The position numbers and the translations under genes were made by a program. The notes under the pieces are model-generated. The model did no database searches. It saw nothing but the letters and a program-made list of their open reading frames with translations, and was not told where the DNA came from. Positions 1-16,294 of a stretch of DNA of 64,000 nt are shown here, one piece after another; positions within the stretch are counted from its first letter, which is position 1; each line of letters opens with the position of its first letter. Source of the DNA: Glandiceps talaboti (lineage: Eukaryota; Hemichordata; Enteropneusta; Spengelidae); assembly GCF_964340395.1 (NCBI RefSeq), contig NC_135550.1:32080176-32144175 (forward strand), read 5' to 3'.

Positions 1-720
1 AATCTATTGACTTAAAAGGATAGTGTTCATATCGTCCCATCTTCAGTCTGGAAATTTACAAATCTTATCAGAAGCAGCAGATGCTTTTTTTATTTATTTT
101 TTTATTTACATATTTAGATATATTTTTTAAATGATATACCGGTATGTTAAACCACAAGGTATAGGTATATGTATGCAGTACTGAACTGATTTTATGTGAT
201 ATTGTCAATACTTTTATGAGTGATTGCATGTGTTATCATCAATATGCAAATGAGCATTGATCACAGTCTCCAGTCTCTCTATTACAGGGACTGTGATTTG
301 ATTGATTGTAGGATATGTCACCAACTTACAAGTTAGCATATGATGAGGGCAAGTAATGTTACTGATGCAAAAAAGTATATGAGTGATTTAACGTGGTGTC
401 ATAGTTAGTAACACAGTAAGTGTGTACTGTATGACATTGCTATTAACTTTGTTGTGAGTTCAATGCTGATTGCATCATTGATGAAATGGTCAACCTCAGA
501 AAACAACTTCAAAGCATGGCTTTTATCCAGTCTGGAATCACACAAAACATCACTTGCTTGAAAGGGTCCATAACTTCAGCCAAATTGAGACATCACTAAA
601 TAGATCTAGTATAATCAACAGTCAATTTATGCCATGAAATGAATATAAACAAATACATGTAACATTAGAAACTATTTATTTTCTTGCAGGAGATTGTCTA
701 ATGTTCATATGGCACAGATT

Positions 721-958
721 CTAATACAGATGCCATGAACAAACAAGAGACAGTTGCATTGTGGGTCTAAACTTTTCTCTTTTAAGACAGGAAGTGCATT
801 GTAATTCATTATGGCTTTTAATATTTATGAAGAATTGCATTCTCTCTCTTTTATCCAATATACACTTTGTTTTTCGTAGCTTCGTTATTCCATAGGTTGG
901 GCATTCAACTTCAGACTTTTGACCATTCCACATCTGAAGTGTATCTTTCTCAGCATAA
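721..958 (-). CDS. Weak candidate 3' exon of the PPP1R15-like gene
   Basis: An open frame on the minus strand follows an AG (…ACTTCAG) in phase 0, the phase required by the donor at 4044/4043. It reads about 78 residues to a stop and includes CILDKRERMQFF, which loosely resembles the stretch 'CLTFEHRERMFNR' that follows the PP1-binding core in vertebrate PPP1R15B. The acceptor's pyrimidine tract is poor and the distance from the donor is 3 kb. This could be chance. It is listed only because the upstream exon needs a partner. Confidence 0.18.
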
Positions 959-3817
959 GATGAACTGCTCAATGTCAATACATAATGAAATCACATGAAA
1001 AATTCCCCATTCCATATGGTGTGTATAACATGCATTTGTTCCTATATGAATTCACTGGTTCTGACCAGACCTGGAGTAAAAAATAATACAAAATAAATCA
1101 GTTTTATGTGAAACACAAATACACACAATTTTCTGATTAAATGTTTTCATATTCGAATCACAACTTCCTATTACATTAACAATACAAATTGACTTTCCAT
1201 TTAATTTGTTGTATTCTCATTGAAAGTCATAAACTGTGTCTGTGTTTGTACATACATACATACTATCATAAGGCCCTTGTGACCCTTGCACAATTCAACT
1301 TAAACCAAACTCTGTACTTGCAAAGTTCAACTGATTTAACAAAACTATGTACTTGCAATGTGTTTCTCTACATGTTTTGTTTCATGTAGATCCAAACCAT
1401 TTATTGTATCACAACACATAATTACCAAAGAGTTTCAACATAAATATACTTTTTCTGAAAAATTAGTCCAAGTGAGAAAGAAATGATAATTACAACCATG
1501 GGAAAAATTAGCAAAGAAACCCCAATTGAATATAGATGATGGGTGACGGTGTATGATAGTCTAGTTCCAATAGTATATATGGTATCATTACGATTTATAC
1601 CTCCACTCACAAACTTACGGTGTTTAAGTTATTACCACGCTGACATTCTAATACTAGGTGTTTGCATGATGACAAATAAGTTACAAGATATACACTGTAA
1701 GATAAATTTGTGAATTAATATAGCCCACAGATTTGTTGGCTTTCAAATACTGAGAACCTTGCATTCAATAGAAATTATTTGAAAACCAGGATGAATCTCT
1801 CGGCTACAATTAATATTACCTACAGCATAATTTCCTATCTTGTGATAAACCTCAGTAGTTAGTATGAGTTGAATGTTATGTACTAAGAGTGGATTTCATG
1901 TGATATGAGTGAGGCAAATACTAACCTAGAGGCTGTTGGTAAATGTTCTAGAAATAAGGTACCACAGTTGGATACATACTATTACATCCATAGTTGTAAC
2001 GATATTGATTGTATTTCTCTCTTTCAGATTGCTAGTGAAAAGAAGTAGAAGAAAGAGCAGAGATAGAAATAAAAATTATGAAAACAAAACATGATACATT
2101 ACCATATATTAGAGCTATTACTGTGAACCACAGAAACAGTTATCCCTTGGTTTGTTACCAGCTTTTACACTCACACATTGAACAGACACACAGAGGGCAT
2201 ACAATAGATGGTGTATTTTACTCGTGCATTTAAAGTTATATAATTGACATGCTTTGCTAGTATCCCAAACACAAGCACAAAACAATCAGTGAACACACAG
2301 TTTATTTCTCATGTAGAGAGTTTCGAGATTGTGGATTGGGATTGTCAACCAAGACACAACATGACTACGTATTTACAGAAAAGTATTAACCAGTTGCAAA
2401 TAAAGTAACTCCTTCCATACATGAAACCCACAATTTATAGCAATGGCAATTCAATTCAATGCATTGATTTCAACTCTTCAAATACCAGTCAAGCAGGAAA
2501 TAATTTAACCTTTTGATATCCCTACAAAATGCCCTGAAAGACTTGAATTATGAGTTAGTGTCATGTATAATACATTGAATGTACTAGTAATCCAAATGAA
2601 GAGAGAGTCTAAACTTGTATACACACAGAGCTACCTTCATAATAAAATGAACTAATGTCATTTTGTTAGTCAAATGTTACTTACTTTAAGTATCAAAACA
2701 ATCATAGTATTAGCCACATTTCCACCTTTAACACTTTCAGATAATGTGTAACTTATACAAAATGAAAGTAATCAAGCAGATACAATTCAACAAAATGCAG
2801 GCAAACCTACTTCACTATATTGGTATATAAAATGTGATCTTTTCATATTCTACAATCTATAGTAAAGAGTTATAGACATTCTTCTCTGGCCACAAAATGA
2901 ATTACCTTTACTTTTTTATTGTAACACCCTCTCCCCCTCCCTTCAGTAGTTTTCTTCTTCATTTTATATACAGAAGCCAGTAAAAACCAGTTATTTGTTT
3001 GCCAACTGTGTCATTGAATAATGTCACAATAGCTTGACATTCTATTCATGTACAGGTCTCTACTTGCCTCTACATGTAAACACTATAAATAGTCTACCTT
3101 CATAATAAAATGAACTTTGACCCACACTCCTACAGGTGAACTTTGACCCACACTGCTACAGAAGGTACAATATTGACATATTGTACAGAGTTGCACACTA
3201 TCATTTGATTTTGAGATTAGAATGTTATCATGAATTCACTCCTTTATTTATCATTATTTCAACATTGATACTTTTGTATTATTTCCAATACTGTTGCTGC
3301 ATGGATGTATTATAACTTATATCCCCTAATACATCCATGGTTGCTGTAACTATAGTAGCACTGACCAAGGTACTGGTAGCCTACCTGACTTGAGAACGGC
3401 AAGAAAAGTCAAAAATTCAAAATATCAGTTATTAAAATAGGATAGCAGAATAGTTTAGTGATACACAGTAACTAGGATAGCTGTTCTCAAGTCTAAGAGT
3501 AGTTTATTTATAGAGCATGGATGTATTAGTGACATGTCCATGATTAGAGATACTGGTAAATTCTGATGATATAAAACAAATCAAAATCTACTATCAGTAT
3601 CTGAATTCACAGGTTTGCTCATGATTCTAACTTGTTTGCATATCCATGGATGTATTTGGATCTCACTAAATTCAGATGAGTTAGGTGGGTACATGGCTGT
3701 TGACACTACAATTTGTTATTGTTGTTGTTAGCAATTTAGTATATCGAGTGACTATTACTTAGTATTACATGTACCCCAAAGGGTGGCACATATACGTATA
3801 CCAAATAGGTGGGAGTA

Positions 3818-3841
3818 CCCCCCCCCCCCGGGGGGGGGGGG
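3818..3841. repeat. C12-G12 homopolymer palindrome
   Basis: Twelve C are followed directly by twelve G, making a perfectly self-complementary 24-mer about 200 bp downstream of the PPP1R15-like splice donor. The flanks are not inverted repeats of each other. Confidence 0.85.
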
Positions 3842-4044
3842 AGCGCCAGGAGCATGTACCACGCCGTCTCCAGCATAGATGTAGTGCTGAGCCTATGGTC
3901 AAATATGCAAATGAATCGATCTCCAACGTGCGAGACGCGGGAAATGTAATTAGAATAATTTATGCAGCTGACCAAATTACTGTCCAAACTATCATTTATA
4001 GATCATTAGATGTGAATTTTGCGTCTTTGGTTGAACATACCTAC

Positions 4045-5007
4045 CTTTTTTTGCATTTGTTGGTACTTGAAACGACGCTCACGTTGCTGACGAAGGAACT
4101 CTCTGTGCCAGCCTTCGATGTAGGCTGTGTACGTATTTTTCCTTGGTTTTGGATCTTTAACATCAGGATCCCATGTCACTTTTTTCTTCTGAAGTGCGGG
4201 AACATCTTCTGGTTTTTGCCAAATGTCGTCTTCAATGTTATGTTTGTCCTCATCATTTTCCGACCGTAAACTTTCACCGTTGTTTACTTCCTTTTTGTTC
4301 GCTTCTTTTTGTACCTCGGACTGTTTGATTTCTGTGTTACACTGTAAATCTTGTTCGTTATTTTTTCCGGGCTGTACTTCAGAGTCTTCCGTTTCACATT
4401 CTCCATGTTCTCGGTGGGGGTGATCGTGAACACTTTTCTCCACGGTTTTATCTTCAGACTTCTTTTCATCACATGGTTCTTCTGGTATACTGCACGTAAT
4501 CTTACATTGTGTCTTCAAAATTGATATCAAGCCAGCAGGAGGGGGCTCACATATCACTTTTGGTACGACAAATAAAGTTATTTCTCCTTTGGCAAGTTCT
4601 CTGTCTTCGTCGTCTGAGGACGAGTTGTCAAGATGAAATTGGGGACCCGATCCGTTCTCCGGTTCCGATGTGTCCGACCCGCTATCCTGGTTACTGTCAG
4701 CGTCATTCGAAGAACACGGTGTCGTTTTCTGCCTTCGCTGGGTAACAGGAGAGCCCCGGGGAGAACTGGGCGGAGATTCTTCCATTTCGCCATAAGAAAA
4801 TGAACCCCTCTTCTTTGATTTTTTGAAGAGACTGAAGAACCCGTGCCCACATGTTGGGCTGGAACTATGACTGTATTCAGTTTTATGGTAGCTCCCTGGT
4901 GAATGTGCCGCCTGGTTTAACTTACGGGCAAGTGACGGCGAGTACGAGCCATGGTATTTGTGGACATCGGCGGAGTGTTGCCCGTTCCTCTTGTTCGCAA
5001 TGTCCAT
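4045..5007 (-). CDS. PPP1R15: PPP1R15 (GADD34/CReP)-like PP1 regulatory subunit, first coding exon
   Basis: The 321-residue exon starts at an ATG in a strong context (AAACATGG). The frame is open for 14 codons upstream but only from a GTG, so I chose the ATG. It ends at a phase-0 donor (AAG|GTAGGT). Residues 276-279 are KVTW, an RVxF-type PP1 docking motif. A spacer follows, then GWHREFLRQQRERRF at 299-313, which matches the shape of the PPP1R15 core (RVxF … GPWEEFARDGCRF). That family recruits PP1 to dephosphorylate eIF2-alpha. Residues 57-63 (FFSLFKK) form a hydrophobic-basic patch and might serve membrane targeting. The middle is acidic and Ser-rich. If the donor is not used, the frame stops 12 codons later. 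It is the first of three minus-strand genes in a row. The PP1-binding role is well supported by motif, the PPP1R15 orthology moderately; the last exon is not identified. Confidence 0.55.
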
Positions 5008-5700
5008 GTTTACGTTTCGACACGTACGTACACAAGAATACAAGATCACAGTTCACTGTTCACATACACACCCCAATTTCCTAAGCTCGAACTTAGACTG
5101 TGCACATTTAGTAGTTTGTTGTATAGACAACAGATAACGTGGTGTTTTGTCACGAAGAGGTTCTGATGCCGTTCAATGAAGCCCGGTATATTTAGACGAC
5201 ATGTTCAGATCACACTATGGTTTCAGTTTTCAATCAAAATGTCTAACAACAACAACACGCACGCTACGTTGTATGGAAAATTACGTATGCTAATTTATGT
5301 AAAATATTGAAACGGCGAACCAACCAATCACCTAATCTCAATGAATCTTGAGTTTATCGTGGATATTGACACCGTGCGGACGTGACACATGGCAGATAAG
5401 CTTATACAAATAAACAAAATGGACACGGTAACATGTTGGTATTAATGAAAACTCAGTAAATAAAGCCCAATGTTGTTACTGAAAATTCAGAAAGCCACAG
5501 CAATAGTTTTGAAGAGTGAACTTGAGTACAGTCTGAATACACGACACTGAAGTACCACTACGGTGTTCTACGTGTATGCGTGACATGTTGCATGTACTCA
5601 CATCATTTTGTTTACAGCATACCTCTGACAATTTCCGTCTTTAATACACCGTGACCTTATACCAATAACAATGGCTCAGGATATGGATGACAAATAGGTC

Positions 5701-5701
<1 letters not shown>

Positions 5702-5791
<90 letters not shown>

Positions 5792-5798
5792 CTCTCTC

Positions 5799-5799
<1 letters not shown>
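5702..5799. repeat. (CT)n microsatellite
   Basis: About 98 bp of nearly pure CT dinucleotide. The serine/leucine and Arg-Glu reading frames over it are products of the repeat. Confidence 0.98.
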
Positions 5800-5868
<69 letters not shown>

Positions 5869-5890
5869 TAGAGATAGATAGATAGATAGA
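5800..5890. repeat. (GATA)n microsatellite
   Basis: GATA repeats directly follow the CT tract, with one short interruption near 5868-5876. The Ile-Tyr-Leu-Ser reading frames here are artefacts of the repeat. Confidence 0.97.
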
Positions 5891-6085
5891 TCCATCCATA
5901 CAGATAGATACGTGTTTTTGCACATTTGAATGCATACATACAGTTTTCACCGAAGCCACTTTCTGTGCAATGTCATGTCTTTGCTCGATATAGGAAAGGA
6001 AAAGATCCTTCACTATGTCGACCGACATTCACATACCCCGACCCGATTTATTGTTATCAAAATATGATTCGGAAGTACAGTTACC

Positions 6086-6225
6086 ATGGCAACACATGAC
6101 ATGACGTATGTGAGTGAATCACACGGTTTGATGGCCGGGGAAATGTTTATTTTAGATGGTATTGTCAAAGACGAACAAGATAATCTAACAAAGATGAGTC
6201 AAGGGTTATCTACTAGTGGTACTAA
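6086..6225 (+). CDS. Possible first coding exon interrupted by a transposon
   Basis: The ATG lies in a strong start context (TTACCATGG) and opens about 47 codons of non-repetitive sequence (starting MATHDMTYVSES, ending LSTSGT) before the DNA transposon at 6226. On the far side of the element the sequence continues TAAGAG|GTGACA, where GTGACA could serve as a splice donor a few bases after the insertion point. The product is unrecognised and no downstream exons were found. The region may be non-coding; the start context and divergent position to the gene at 5007 are the only support. Confidence 0.25.
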
Positions 6226-6561
6226 GGGACCGGACAGAATTTACGGCGGGGGGGGGGCCTGGGGAGAAATTGGGGGGGCCATGAAAAAAATGGGAGGCTT
6301 GAAGGGGGGGCCATGAAAATTCTCATGGTTTGAAAGGGGGGGCCGCGAAATATTTTGTCATTGAAAAAAATTAATATGTTAGAAAATTTAGCATTGCATG
6401 AGATAGCACTAGATATCGCCTTTAATATTGAATGTCTACACTTTCATTTATGTATTAAAATGGAAGTGTGTACGTTTGTATGTACCTATTTAGTGAAGCA
6501 TAAAAACACTACTCAAGATTAATTTGATACACCCTGAATTACTCTTATATACTCCAAGTTG

Positions 6562-6562
<1 letters not shown>

Positions 6563-6596
<34 letters not shown>

Positions 6597-6675
6597 ACAC
6601 ACACACACACACATATGTATACATACATACATACATACATACATACATACATACATACATACATACATACATACA
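6563..6675. repeat. (CA)n then (ACAT)n microsatellite
   Basis: CA repeats to about 6612 pass into ACAT repeats to 6675. The Thr-His and Tyr-Ile-His reading frames here are artefacts. Confidence 0.97.
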
Positions 6676-6724
6676 TTTTAGCACTGTGGAAACAGGTTCA
6701 GTGTGTAATTACCATCAAGGATAC

Positions 6725-6728
<4 letters not shown>

Positions 6729-6793
<65 letters not shown>

Positions 6794-6803
6794 ATATATA
6801 TAT
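6729..6803. repeat. (TA)n tract, left of the 6804 element
   Basis: A TA dinucleotide run with one GT interruption near 6790; it directly adjoins the truncated hammerhead element. Confidence 0.95.
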
Positions 6804-6913
6804 AACTCGGTGAGTATCAATCTGCTAAGTGCTCTATACCGCAGTGGCAGAGCGTAATAGTTTTGGTAGTACTGGAACTCTTTCTTGGTTGTAACTCGGA
6901 GTTTCACGCATAG
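6804..6913. mobile_element. Truncated hammerhead-bearing element inside (TA)n
   Basis: This is about 110 bp, nearly identical to 12052-12163: it starts AACTCGGTGAGTATCAATC and runs through TGGTAGTACTGGAACTC. On the minus strand it carries the 3' half of the hammerhead motif (GTGAAACTCCGAGTTACAAC) and is cut off in the helix II loop, where (TA)n begins. It sits inside the DNA transposon at 6226-8246. Confidence 0.8.
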
Positions 6914-7039
<126 letters not shown>

Positions 7040-7161
7040 TAATATACTAGCATAGGACCTGTAATTTATGTGATTAAAAAGTGACCTTTTGGTAAAAAAT
7101 GTACATACAAAAACGTCTGGCCAAATTAATTTAGATAGGTGTTTTATTTCTTTCCTTGACA

Positions 7162-7495
7162 CTATTCTTGAGTTTCACTCTCAGACTCACTAGAGTCTGA
7201 AGATGTGAGGCAAGACTTGTCTTTCTTTCTATCTAAAACCAGTGAAATTAAACTATTTCCCTCCTCAGCATCATCAAATGCATCTATCTGTACTAAATAT
7301 TGTAAAGCATTTAGATGTCTGCGTGGTGTTAAGTGTTTTTTCATCAGTGACTTTGCACTAACTTTGGTAGTTGCCTTCTGGCCGTATTTTCCTACAACCT
7401 TATCCACAAGTTGCTCACTAAAAACAGTTAACAACAGTCTTTTTGCTTGACTAATTGTTCTTTTCTCTTTCCTTCTTCTTACTTTTCATGAAGTC
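7162..7495 (-). pseudogene. Coding remnant inside the TIR transposon, unrecognised
   Basis: A minus-strand open frame enters with a basic stretch (RRRKEKRTISQAKRLL), continues LTVFSEQLVDKVVGK and KHLTPRRHLNALQYLVQ, and ends with an acidic Ser/Glu tail (SSDSSESESETQE) before the stop at 7162. It has no initiating ATG and no good acceptor upstream, so it is probably the last part of a longer transposon protein. I do not recognise a transposase catalytic motif. Lying wholly inside the TIRs, it belongs to the element and not to the host. Confidence 0.45.
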
Positions 7496-8246
7496 ACAAA
7501 TGTCTTACATTTACATGTGTATTGGTAATGCATTTGGTGTAGGAAAGTGAAAGCTATATTTGTCAGACCTCAGTGTGCATAAAATCCTTAGTTTGCTAGC
7601 ACTTCATGACATCACAAATGTCTGACATTAGATAGCTATTGTGTTATGAGTATAAATAGATATTTGAATACACTATGTAGGTGATGTGATGTCCTTAGAT
7701 ACTCCCCACAAATGTCCCCACTACAGTTTTTCACAAATCACGCATGTGAATGTGTGTTTACTCTGTGTCTGTGTTTCTGTGTATGTATCAGTGAATGACA
7801 GTTAAAACCACCACATCAAATGCCTTGGTATTAAGTGATGACTACTTATGGTGTCTAGTTGGGAAATAAACAAGATTATACCACGTGTGTATGATTACAT
7901 GTATGGTCAAAATGTTTTATTTTGTTTTGTTTTCTAAAAAACTTCCTCTACAACTACTAAGTTGTTTGGGCTGAAATATTAACATAATAGTAGTACCAAA
8001 AGAAATATTACAGTTGTGCTACAGTAACAAAAAAATTTGTACTCTTTTTAGTTATTGTAGGGGGCAGGATATTGTGCACTTTTTTTTTTCTTTCTTTTTT
8101 TTTGGGGGGGGGCCATGAAATTTTTATACTTTTGAAAGGGGGGGCTGTGAAATTTAGGTCACAGTGGATGGGGGGGCCAGGAAAAAAACCAAGTCAGAGA
8201 TAATTTCTCCCCAGGCCCCCCCCTGCCGTAAATTCTGTCCGGTCCC

Positions 8247-9990
8247 TAAGAGGTGACATCTTATCAGTGATTTATCGATCTCGTCCCCGTGCAGTCACAT
8301 AAGTTAGACTCCGATGTATAGGTGTGTGCGCCGGAGGATAGCCACAGGTGCTATATAGAGTGAAAGTCATTGCAACAGTGAATATAAGTTTATTGTTGAC
8401 GTGGAACAGGTCAAAATTCATGACCGAATGGAACATTTTTATAACGTACAGAGACTATTAGCCTTGACGTGATGCTTTCCAAATAAGCTCATGTAAAAGA
8501 ATTTATCATCTGTACCATGTTTTTCCGACCACTCAATCAGGTTCGTTATCCTGGACTCAGAACATTGTAGTAAATGCAATCGAATGGTCCGCGTCCTAGA
8601 GAGTGTCTCTGTTTATAGGGGCGTGTAATATTTCATAGATTGTTGTTTTCCAGGTCTACAGACTAAATATAACAACCTTCTGACTATATATTCCTACCTG
8701 TAAGGAGAACAGAGATATTTATACTAGTATAGTATAGAGATTGATACATTTGTAGCTGCAGCAGAATTCGTACGATATTTTCCAAAGAAAACGGCAACCT
8801 AAGCAATAATACGTGCCCCAGTGTCTCTGTTTGGTAGATGCACCGTGGTGTATTTTGGGTAATTTGCTAGGTTGAAGTCATTTCCCACCTTAAAATGTGG
8901 TCAGAGTACATTTTGATTTGCTAAGTGTAACTTCTGAAATTATTTTGGGGCATAAGTTTTGGCTGTCGTCATAGCATTGTAATCTCCTTTTCGCTTGAAT
9001 CCAAGTGTTTGTTCCAAGATTTACATGACATACATCAACATACTTGGCTTACTTTCAGGTGTACTGTTTTTCTTCCTCTGGACCGGTATTTTTGTTCGAT
9101 AACAAATATTATGTAACATCATGTGATGATATTTGCTAAATCAATCTTTAGTAAGTGTTTGTTGCTGTTTGAAAGGTAATATTTGATGTCCTTGGTGAAA
9201 ATCGCAATCACTTGTGAACTGAGTCGATTCATAGATGTCCTAGTACAACATATAAAGTGCGTAGCTATTTTAGAACATTCGCAGAACGTCCGTTCCCAAT
9301 CTGATGTAGATGTCGACTAATCGTTCATTGCTATTTTACCTTCGTTATTTTGCCTGAATTGACCTTCTTGGTACATGTTTACATTTATTAGCCTGGTCGC
9401 CTCATCTACGAGGCGATCAGGCTAAAAATGTACATCGGATTCTAATCAGATTGGTTCGTTCCCTACAGATATAAGTGTAAGTGAGTGGTGATAATACATG
9501 ATTTGAGCATGAGTTGGATTGAGAATGTCTACATCTTCGGATGTCACTTGGTGATTACATAACCGATGAGGGCGTCACTCATCACTGCCCTATCATATCA
9601 GCATAACTAAGCTCAGGATCTCAGCACATAATTTACCAATCGAAATAAAGACTACGATACCAAGGAAGATGAAAAAAATATTGTGATGAAGTTCATGCAT
9701 GCTGTAACGAATTGCATCTGTAATTGAAGCTAACAACCAATTTCAAAGAACTATCGAAATTTATGATCGAAGTTTTCAAAATAATCTCAAAAAAGAATAT
9801 TCAAAACAATAATGAGCTCACAATGATAATTGTATCACTATTAGCTTTCTAATTCATTGTTATCATTTTATTCGAGTGTAGTTTAGTGTTTTATATATAT
9901 TTATAATTATCTTTTACTTTTTGTTTTTGTTGTTTTTTACTCCAGATAATGTACTTTTTACATTATTTCATGTCTATGTCAAATAAAATG
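8247..9990. other. Intergenic, no gene seen
   Basis: Unique-looking sequence without long frames or clear splice structure. It contains the palindrome at 9388-9425. Confidence 0.5.
9388..9425. repeat. 38-bp hairpin
   Basis: Arms of 16 bp (TTAGCCTGGTCGCCTC and its complement, one mismatch) flank a 6-bp loop. Partial inverted symmetry (TACAT…ATGTA) extends several bases further on both sides. Confidence 0.8.
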
Positions 9991-10122
9991 TACTACACTA
10001 CACTACATTACACGACACGACACGACACGACACTATACTACACGACACGACACTACACTACACTACACTACTACTACACTACACTACACCAAACTATACT
10101 ATACTACACTACACTACACTAC
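9991..10122. repeat. (CACTA)/(CACGA) pentamer repeat
   Basis: Imperfect ACTAC/ACGAC pentamers; the Tyr-Thr-Thr frame over it is an artefact. Confidence 0.9.
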
Positions 10123-10757
10123 ATGTTTAGCGAAGGACATGTACTGTCTACGCAGATCATAGTTTTAATTTAATCTCAAGTTCTTGCATTATATATTAGT
10201 GTTATCTCATCACTTGAACCATAAAGATTAGATGGGACCAATCTTTAGTAATGGATCAACTTTTTCTACAACTCGGTCCGAATTGAACTTGATCTTGTGA
10301 CACCCACCCACCCGTGGGTTTGTTGTGACACCCACCCGTGGGTTTGTTCCCTTTACTAGTACATGACGGTCTAATCAATAATATCAAGATAGTTGACGTA
10401 AAGTTGAAAACACGCACAATCATACACATATTAAATAGGGAATAGGTGATTATATTGCTTTTTACTGTATCAAACCATGATCAATCTACTCAAATAACTG
10501 TAAAAGATAGTTCAAAAAAGTATAGTAAACGATCTGAGTGACAAATCTAAATCTAAAACTTACAAAGACGATCCATTAGTGTTACTTTGTTACTTTATGA
10601 AATTAATTTCAAGTGGATAAATTCATGGATGTAGAATCACATCAATTCTACAACCATGATCAATTCAACTCCAGATATATAGAACACAGGCTGAATTGTA
10701 CAACCGTTGGTAATTGCACTAGCGCCACCAACGAACGTAACATATAGTACATGAACG

Positions 10758-10855
<98 letters not shown>

Positions 10856-11949
10856 ATTGGTCGAGTGACAGGGCTTGGTCAGAGTAGCGTGAGATTTATG
10901 ATTATGAGACACATAAATATGACAGCTATTTTTCAAGTTATCACACCCTGTAGACCTATGGATGGAATGGAATTGAAAGGATGAGATGTTCCCATGACAA
11001 CGATTACAGGTCCAGTGAGCCAATCAAAAGATTAGAAGACTCACAACCAACCAATCAAGCTCTGCCACTCTGTAAACAACGTATTTCAATTCAATATGTA
11101 GAAAAACAACTTTGAAAATAACAAGAACGAAAATTTCTTTTTTATAATATATTCAAATATGTTGAAACAATATAGAATGATAACAAATCTACGTTCCCAT
11201 GGTATATCAACTGTAGATACTAATATTATTTACTGTGTATGTGAATTACTATCTCAATGTGAAAAACCTGTCTGACTACAGACGTACAAGTCGAATACTG
11301 TCGCGTTGGACCCTGACAGAGTATATAATTGTTACAGTACAACACAAGTACATGGCAACCCTTTCTTCCTTGGCAGTTTCGGAACATTCCGTTAAAAAAA
11401 ACCCAAATAAATTATACAGTGTAGATACTAGCATTTATTTTTTCCCATTTCCCGCCATTTTTGATAGGTGCATTAAACTACACTAGTACAGTTTCAGACA
11501 ACTACTTAGGGAGTCTTTTCAAAACCAAGATACAAAATCTCCTCGGGAGCCTTGTCATTTTAATTAAAGAATAAATAACCAAGAAAATAGCCTCCTTAGA
11601 AGACAACAAAACTATCTGAGTAGGGATTCCAGAGTAGTGTAGGAAAGACTCTCTGGTCATCGTTTCCATCTTATCAGTAAACACACTTTTATAATATAAC
11701 CAAACATAACTGTCGATCCCACAATAAATTTTCAAACAATAATATTTACATTACCATATAATGAAATTTCTAAAAATGATTAATTACAAAAAATTAAGTT
11801 GTAAATTCCCAGTGCTCCATCTGCAGGCTAATAAATCACTATCACCTATTGGCTTGATACGTGGTGTTACTACAATAGTCAATTCTGAAGGTTGAATGTT
11901 TACATACACCTAGCACCTCACTTCATGACTTGGTATCAGTAGTGTCATA
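10123..11949. other. Intergenic with (GT)n at 10762-10854
   Basis: No supported gene. There is a duplicated short palindromic phrase (ACCCACCCGTGGGTTTGTT) at about 10304-10347 and a pure GT microsatellite at 10762-10854. Minus-strand frames near 11500-11735 look random. Confidence 0.5.

Positions 11950-16294
<4,345 letters not shown>

Larger units (their letters stand above)
1..4044. other. Non-coding stretch downstream of the PPP1R15-like exon
   Basis: No convincing long reading frame is visible. Two good plus-strand acceptors are present: one ends in TTGCAG just before base 690, the other in CTCTTTCAG just before about 2029. The second is followed by six open codons, a stop and an AATAAA near 2068, so a plus-strand gene from outside the left edge could end here. 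On the minus strand the 3' exon(s) of the gene at 4045-5007 should also lie here. Three weak candidates are a tiny GGC-ATT-TTG-TAG exon near 2520, a short exon at about 1424-1456 and a longer one at 721-958. None is secure. Confidence 0.4.
5008..6085. promoter_or_regulatory. Intergenic region between divergent starts, with microsatellites
   Basis: This lies between the minus-strand start at 5007 and a possible plus-strand start at 6086. It probably holds the PPP1R15-like promoter; no clear TATA box was assigned. The right half is taken up by (CT)n and (GATA)n tracts. Confidence 0.4.

Noticed and set aside
1422-1610. Hydrophobic minus-strand frame (…IGVSLLIFPMVVIIISFSLG…) resembling a membrane segment of an SLC5 sodium symporter
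   Set aside because: The hydrophobic stretch is the translation of a pyrimidine-rich splice-acceptor tract ending TTTTTCAG, and no other symporter exons exist upstream in 1.6-4 kb.
3736-4269. Plus- and minus-strand frames across 3736-4269
   Set aside because: They cross the C12G12 run and the antisense of the PPP1R15-like exon; no independent support.
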